Positions 59,595 through 64,000 of a stretch of DNA of 64,000 nt are shown here, piece after piece. A program made the translations under genes and the position numbers. This DNA is from Triops longicaudatus (lineage: Eukaryota > Arthropoda > Branchiopoda > Notostraca > Triopsidae). The stretch covers positions 1-64,000 of the forward strand of contig JAGQDJ010000024.1 of assembly GCA_022885665.1 (NCBI GenBank), in the 5' to 3' direction. Within the stretch, counting starts at the first letter, position 1, and every line of letters begins with the position of its first letter. The notes beneath the pieces were generated by a model that saw only the letters and a list, made by a program, of their open reading frames with translations, made no database searches and had not been told where the DNA came from.

Positions 59595-60690
59595 AATCAA
59601 CTATACTTTTTTCAACCATTTGAGCTCTCATTTCAATTAACTTGGTTTTAAAATCAGTGTCATTTGCCACGTCGCAGTGTTGGAACCTGTTTTACTTACG
59701 TGTAAAATAAATTTACTACGCAAAATGTAAAATATTTTTTGGACTTAATTATTTTCTTTGCACTATATTTTTGTGGGTTTCATGTCACTGAGTTCAAGCT
59801 CTGTTTATGCGTGTAGTGTACAGTACATATCAGGAGGGCAGAAAACTTGCCGTTCGTAAAACATACGTGGGGAATGCGAATTAAGAATTGTAACTGGTAA
59901 AACATGATAATTCGTTTGTAGTGTAGCTCATTAAAGCTTGCAGGGTAGTAATAAGAGTCGGAGAAATTAATTCGAGTTTGCTTCCTCATAGCGCAAGCTG
60001 TGTGCTGCCTAAAAAATAGTCATTTTATGCACAGGTTAGAATGGGATCCTCCCCTTCACCTGACGTAAGTCAGTATCGCAAGTCGGGTGGGTGACAATTC
60101 TTACTCATAAAACATTCACGCCGTGCTCCCAATATTGTCCGTTACGTACCCCTTCCCTTCGCTACGCTGTAGTTTGCATGCAATCGCTTTGTTCCGAACG
60201 CTAAGTTTTAATTATTTATTGATCCTCTACGCTTAACTTACATTATTCTACGAACTTACACGGTACGTATATCGTAACTTACACCTAAATACGCAATAAT
60301 GAATTTAAGCAAGACTTGGCCAGAAAGTAACACGTTTTTCTACCGTTCTGGAATTGCTCGCTGCTGAAGCTTATGGTGTGCTGGAAGTACTTTATCTTAT
60401 GACCGTATATCTTTTTGTCTTGCCATTTCTTCTTCGCCATCGGTTACGTTTCACCTGCTTACATTCCTTCAATGGCAACAGGGTTTGGGTTTTAACTGAC
60501 TGCTGGTTAAATACTCGTTAAAGCTAGTAAAAAGGATGAAATACGGCACCGTATTACCGTGATATGTTTGTATGCAAACTACCGTTTTAAGTCATCGCGC
60601 TTATAACCATGTAGAATATTATGAATATAACACAATTACTGTAATACTACTCATATTTCTTTGGACATCTCAAATTCCAGTCAAGGGTGG

Positions 60691-60724
<34 letters not shown>

Positions 60725-63700
60725 TCCAGTTAATTTCTGGTTTTAACGGGTCCCGTTCATGAAGGGCAAGTGCAAAAATAGGAAAACAGTCGAAGTGATC
60801 AATGAGTTTAATAGCTATATACTTCTCAACTGTTCTCTTACGACTGAAAGATATTGCATTGCGACACGAAAAGAAGCACATGTCCAGAAAACACTATTTA
60901 ACATTTGATTTAACGTCACGACGCTCATTCTCTTTGCTAATCTGTCAAACAATTCACATACTAAATACGAAGCTTGTTTGTTTCGCATGAGTTAAGATGG
61001 AAAACGAGCAGGTATACTGAAACGCTTCACAATTTACTTGGTTAACACCGTTCACTGACAAATGTAGGTAAATCTGCCTTACGAAGCTACTCCTGGACCT
61101 TTTTATGTTTTACGCTTGTTCATTTTCTTCTTTTATGATCGTAACTTGTCGCATTTTTTCTCATAAAAAGTCACCTATTGCGTTACTTTTTACTCATACG
61201 TTATAATTTACTATACAGCATGCGTTGGCAAGTCACGAAACAAATTTGAAACAATTACCATACAAAATATGACCTGGTTTTCGGTAACATGCCTTGAAGT
61301 TGCACTTCAACTATACAAAATACCAAATATTTTTTCACCTTTGTAAGTTACACAATTAGCCCACGTGTAATGTTCCGAACCATCTGGAGGCCTAGGATTC
61401 TTGGATGTGCTTCATCCGTACTCCCACTTTCTTGAATCTTCCCCGTAGAAGTGATAACTCTCAATTACGTTGTATTCAACATTAACACTAAAAATTCATG
61501 TATCCTGTATCGAATGTACTGTACGAAACCTACAAAAAACGGTACTAGAAACCTAGATGAAAGTGTTAAGAATGAAGATTTATTCCCTTGACCGCAATTT
61601 AGACAATAAAGTACAAACGTTTTTCCAGAGCAGCAATCGAGCCTTAGAAGAATCGAATATAGATAATTTCTGCTCTCATTAAAGCAAGGGTACCACGTAA
61701 ACCATAAGCTTCTTTATACCCTGATGTGACGGTCCGGTTCGTCAGCTAAAACAGTAGTGATATTTTTTACGAATGGGGTAGGAGGGACTCGTTATTTCCA
61801 CTACATATTGCATATGCTGCGGGGGCGGAATTTCAAATCCCTACTTCCGAGGCCACACTACTAGAGGTTAAATGAAAAGCCACGTATTCGGAATAACGCT
61901 TTGAAATATATGAGATTCTCCTTAAATATGAGACAAATTGTTTTCTCACAGATACGAATCAGACAGTACATATTAAAACAAAAACCCAGGCAACCATAAA
62001 TCCAACATTCACGAACAAATTTGGCCAAAAAGCTGACCACACCACGACAATCTAACTGAGAATATGTGAAGGCACGCGAGAGTTTCTAAATTCAAAATTT
62101 ACTCGAAGGTGCAAATGAAGGTCGCAAGACTTCAAACCCAACACCTGCGACAAGCTTAGTAAAAAAAACTATTTTTTTTGCTTATTTTCACTAACATGTA
62201 GATGAAAAACTCAAAGAATAGAGTTGTTTACCCTATTTTCCGTTTAGTTCCCTTTACGACTCTCCCTACGCTATAACAGCCCGCGATTTGGACAGATGGA
62301 CCTTCAGGAACCCGTGCCCAATCTACAGGCGGTGTGAGTGCGTGAGGGTAAGCTCGAGCACGAGAAAAAGCAGGTGAGACATCCAGGTGCAAGCTTCAAT
62401 CCATCTGAAATGGGATCGTTGGAGCAAGCACACACCTTTTGCTTCTTCCTCTCAGGGACCCTGGCAGTTTATCTCTGGGGCAAAATATGCTTACATGTAC
62501 CCTTGAAAAGCCACAAGACCGATTAGGCCGTGAATCTTTCCCCTTACGTTTATACTTTACAGTATAATGAGCACTGCGCAGCTATTAGGCATATAAATCC
62601 TGTAACTTCCTCTACTCCAATTTCGCCGCTATTCGCATACATACCAGGTACGAAATGGACATATTCTGGGAATGCGTTTTCATGTAAGCCCGAATGGTCT
62701 CATTTACGTAATACATATAGGTATAAACCTACATCCGGGTGTACAGCCTTGCATGTAGTGACTGTAAAAGCTTACGGTTCCTATGACAACCCGGTATTCA
62801 AAACACCTCTTTTCGGTATTTCTTTTTTGGACTTAAGCCTGCCGTTTCATGACTTTACACTTTTTCTTTTCTGCCCAGAAGTCGCCAATTAAGGAATTTT
62901 CCAAATTACCAAGATAAACTACTGACTGTCGCAAGTGTAAAAAAAAAAGAAAAAAAAAAGAAAAGAAAAAATAGTACATAACGGACCTTATGGATAGACA
63001 CAGGTGAATTTACCAAATTAACACACTTCGATTCGTTGGACCATTAGCTAATAGCATTACGCAAATGTAACAATGAAACGTTCCCTGAGTAAATTACCCT
63101 TGATGCTATAATATCAGCTGAGTGTGGTCGACAATGTTCAGAATATGTTTGTCGGGGCAAGGAAACCTACCTTTAACTGTTTGCCTGAGCGGTGACAGCG
63201 GTACGTATGCCACACATAGCGGATCCGGGCACCGCTTTCAAATTTGCCGGAAAACCCATCTATTCAGTGTGTAATTTTATTATTATCATTTTAAAAAGTA
63301 CTACGTAAAATCGCTTATTTTTTCGCTTCACGAATATTTTGCAACCGGGAGTATAATACGCTAAATAATGTTCCTAGGAGAGCTTCGTTTGCCAACAAAA
63401 CGTCAGTATCGATTTTTTTTACTCTCTTGACAAGTTTATAAAAATGACAGCGTAGGCGCCGCGCCCAACTCATTCATGACTGAGTTCTAGGCATATCGAT
63501 TACTCGTACGCACTAAGTTCCTCGCATCGTGCATTAAATCGCGGAATACCAGCAGATGCAAAGTCAACAATCTGCTTTCACATCCTCTTTAAAATCTCTC
63601 CCCGACGCGATTCGTTTTGTGAAATTAAGTGAATAACCCATATTGTATAAAAAATATACCAGCTTATAAAAAGTAATTTTGATAAAGTCACTCTTTTTAG

Positions 63701-64000
63701 CTAATAGATTACATATAGCTGAAATATAATTATTAGGGTCACATAACTACTTTCCTCAGGGTTGCCGTGATTAAGTGCAATTCTTACGGTAAAAGAACGC
63801 TGACATAGTTATACATCAATACGTTCGATACTTCTGACACCAACATTGTCCCAAACAGTCTTCGGCTTCGTTATGACCCAGAGTCTCATGTTCAACAAGC
63901 TTAACTTTCAAGCCATCTACGAATGAAAAACGCTTTACCCCTATTTTCCGACACATTGCTTCCTCACACGTACAGCACACGTAACGGATCAATAATGACG
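59595..64000. other. apparently gene-free 3' flank
   Basis: No exon with a recognisable domain was found on either strand. It contains a T homopolymer (about 60693-60719) and an A/G-rich tract (about 62941-62970). Weak open frames at 62338-62526 and 62530-62892 (plus) lack family features. It could hold a distant exon or a non-coding RNA that I cannot detect. Confidence 0.4.

Noticed and set aside
62338..62892. Two plus-strand open frames near the right edge
   Set aside because: No domain, no signal peptide with good start context, and no exon partners seen.
1..64000. tRNA or rRNA genes
   Set aside because: I looked for T-arm motifs (GGTTCGA type) on both strands and found none with a cloverleaf context; a scan with a covariance model would be decisive.

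Overview
The window looks like a gene-rich stretch of an animal nuclear genome. It is AT-rich, with spliceosomal GT-AG introns mostly 50-150 bp long, small intergenic spaces, no operons and no prokaryotic signals. The gene set points to an ecdysozoan and most likely an arthropod with compact introns (for example a branchiopod or springtail-like genome): an igloo-type IQ protein, nose-resistant-to-fluoxetine (NRF-6) acyltransferases, a Socs36E/SOCS5-type gene and a Costal-2/KIF7 kinesin. The species cannot be named from the sequence alone.

Layout, left to right. (1) 1-1807, minus: a secreted protein with more than 50 KPYE(A/E) pentapeptides, running off the left edge. (2) 4119-9475, plus: igloo/neuromodulin-like protein with two IQ motifs. 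(3) 10626-13050, minus: follistatin-like 1. (4) 14381-19840, minus: SCC2/NIPBL cohesin loader in a short form. (5) 21502-25130 and 26013-29745, minus: tandem NRF-6-like membrane acyltransferases. (6) 30733-32457, minus: M14 zinc carboxypeptidase with prodomain. (7) 33984-36148, plus: ArfGAP1. (8) 36477-37127, minus: ITPase. (9) 37682-38197, plus: TOM20. (10) 40373-44958, plus: isthmin (TSR plus AMOP). (11) 46281-48629, minus: CCT4. (12) 49454-52581, minus: SOCS5/Socs36E-like. (13) 53327-59594, plus: KIF7/Costal-2 kinesin. (14) 59595-64000: no gene recognised.

I rebuilt exon-intron structures by hand. Every multi-exon model below has matching splice phases at all junctions and a CDS length divisible by three, except the first gene, which lacks its 3' end. 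Exon coordinates are in the evidence fields.

The genes are mostly unrelated housekeeping, secretory and signalling genes; they do not form a pathway cluster. The only local family is the tandem acyltransferase pair. ITPA and TOM20 are head-to-head, as are the carboxypeptidase and ArfGAP1. ArfGAP1 and ITPA converge. Mobile DNA is limited to small non-autonomous elements: two hAT-type MITEs with perfect 8-bp target duplications and two degenerate pogo/Tigger-like elements in introns. The most unusual items are the KPYE protein, the second acyltransferase whose conserved catalytic histidine is asparagine, the shortened switch II region of the kinesin, the short NIPBL, and an isthmin with a long basic Ser/Thr-rich insert.
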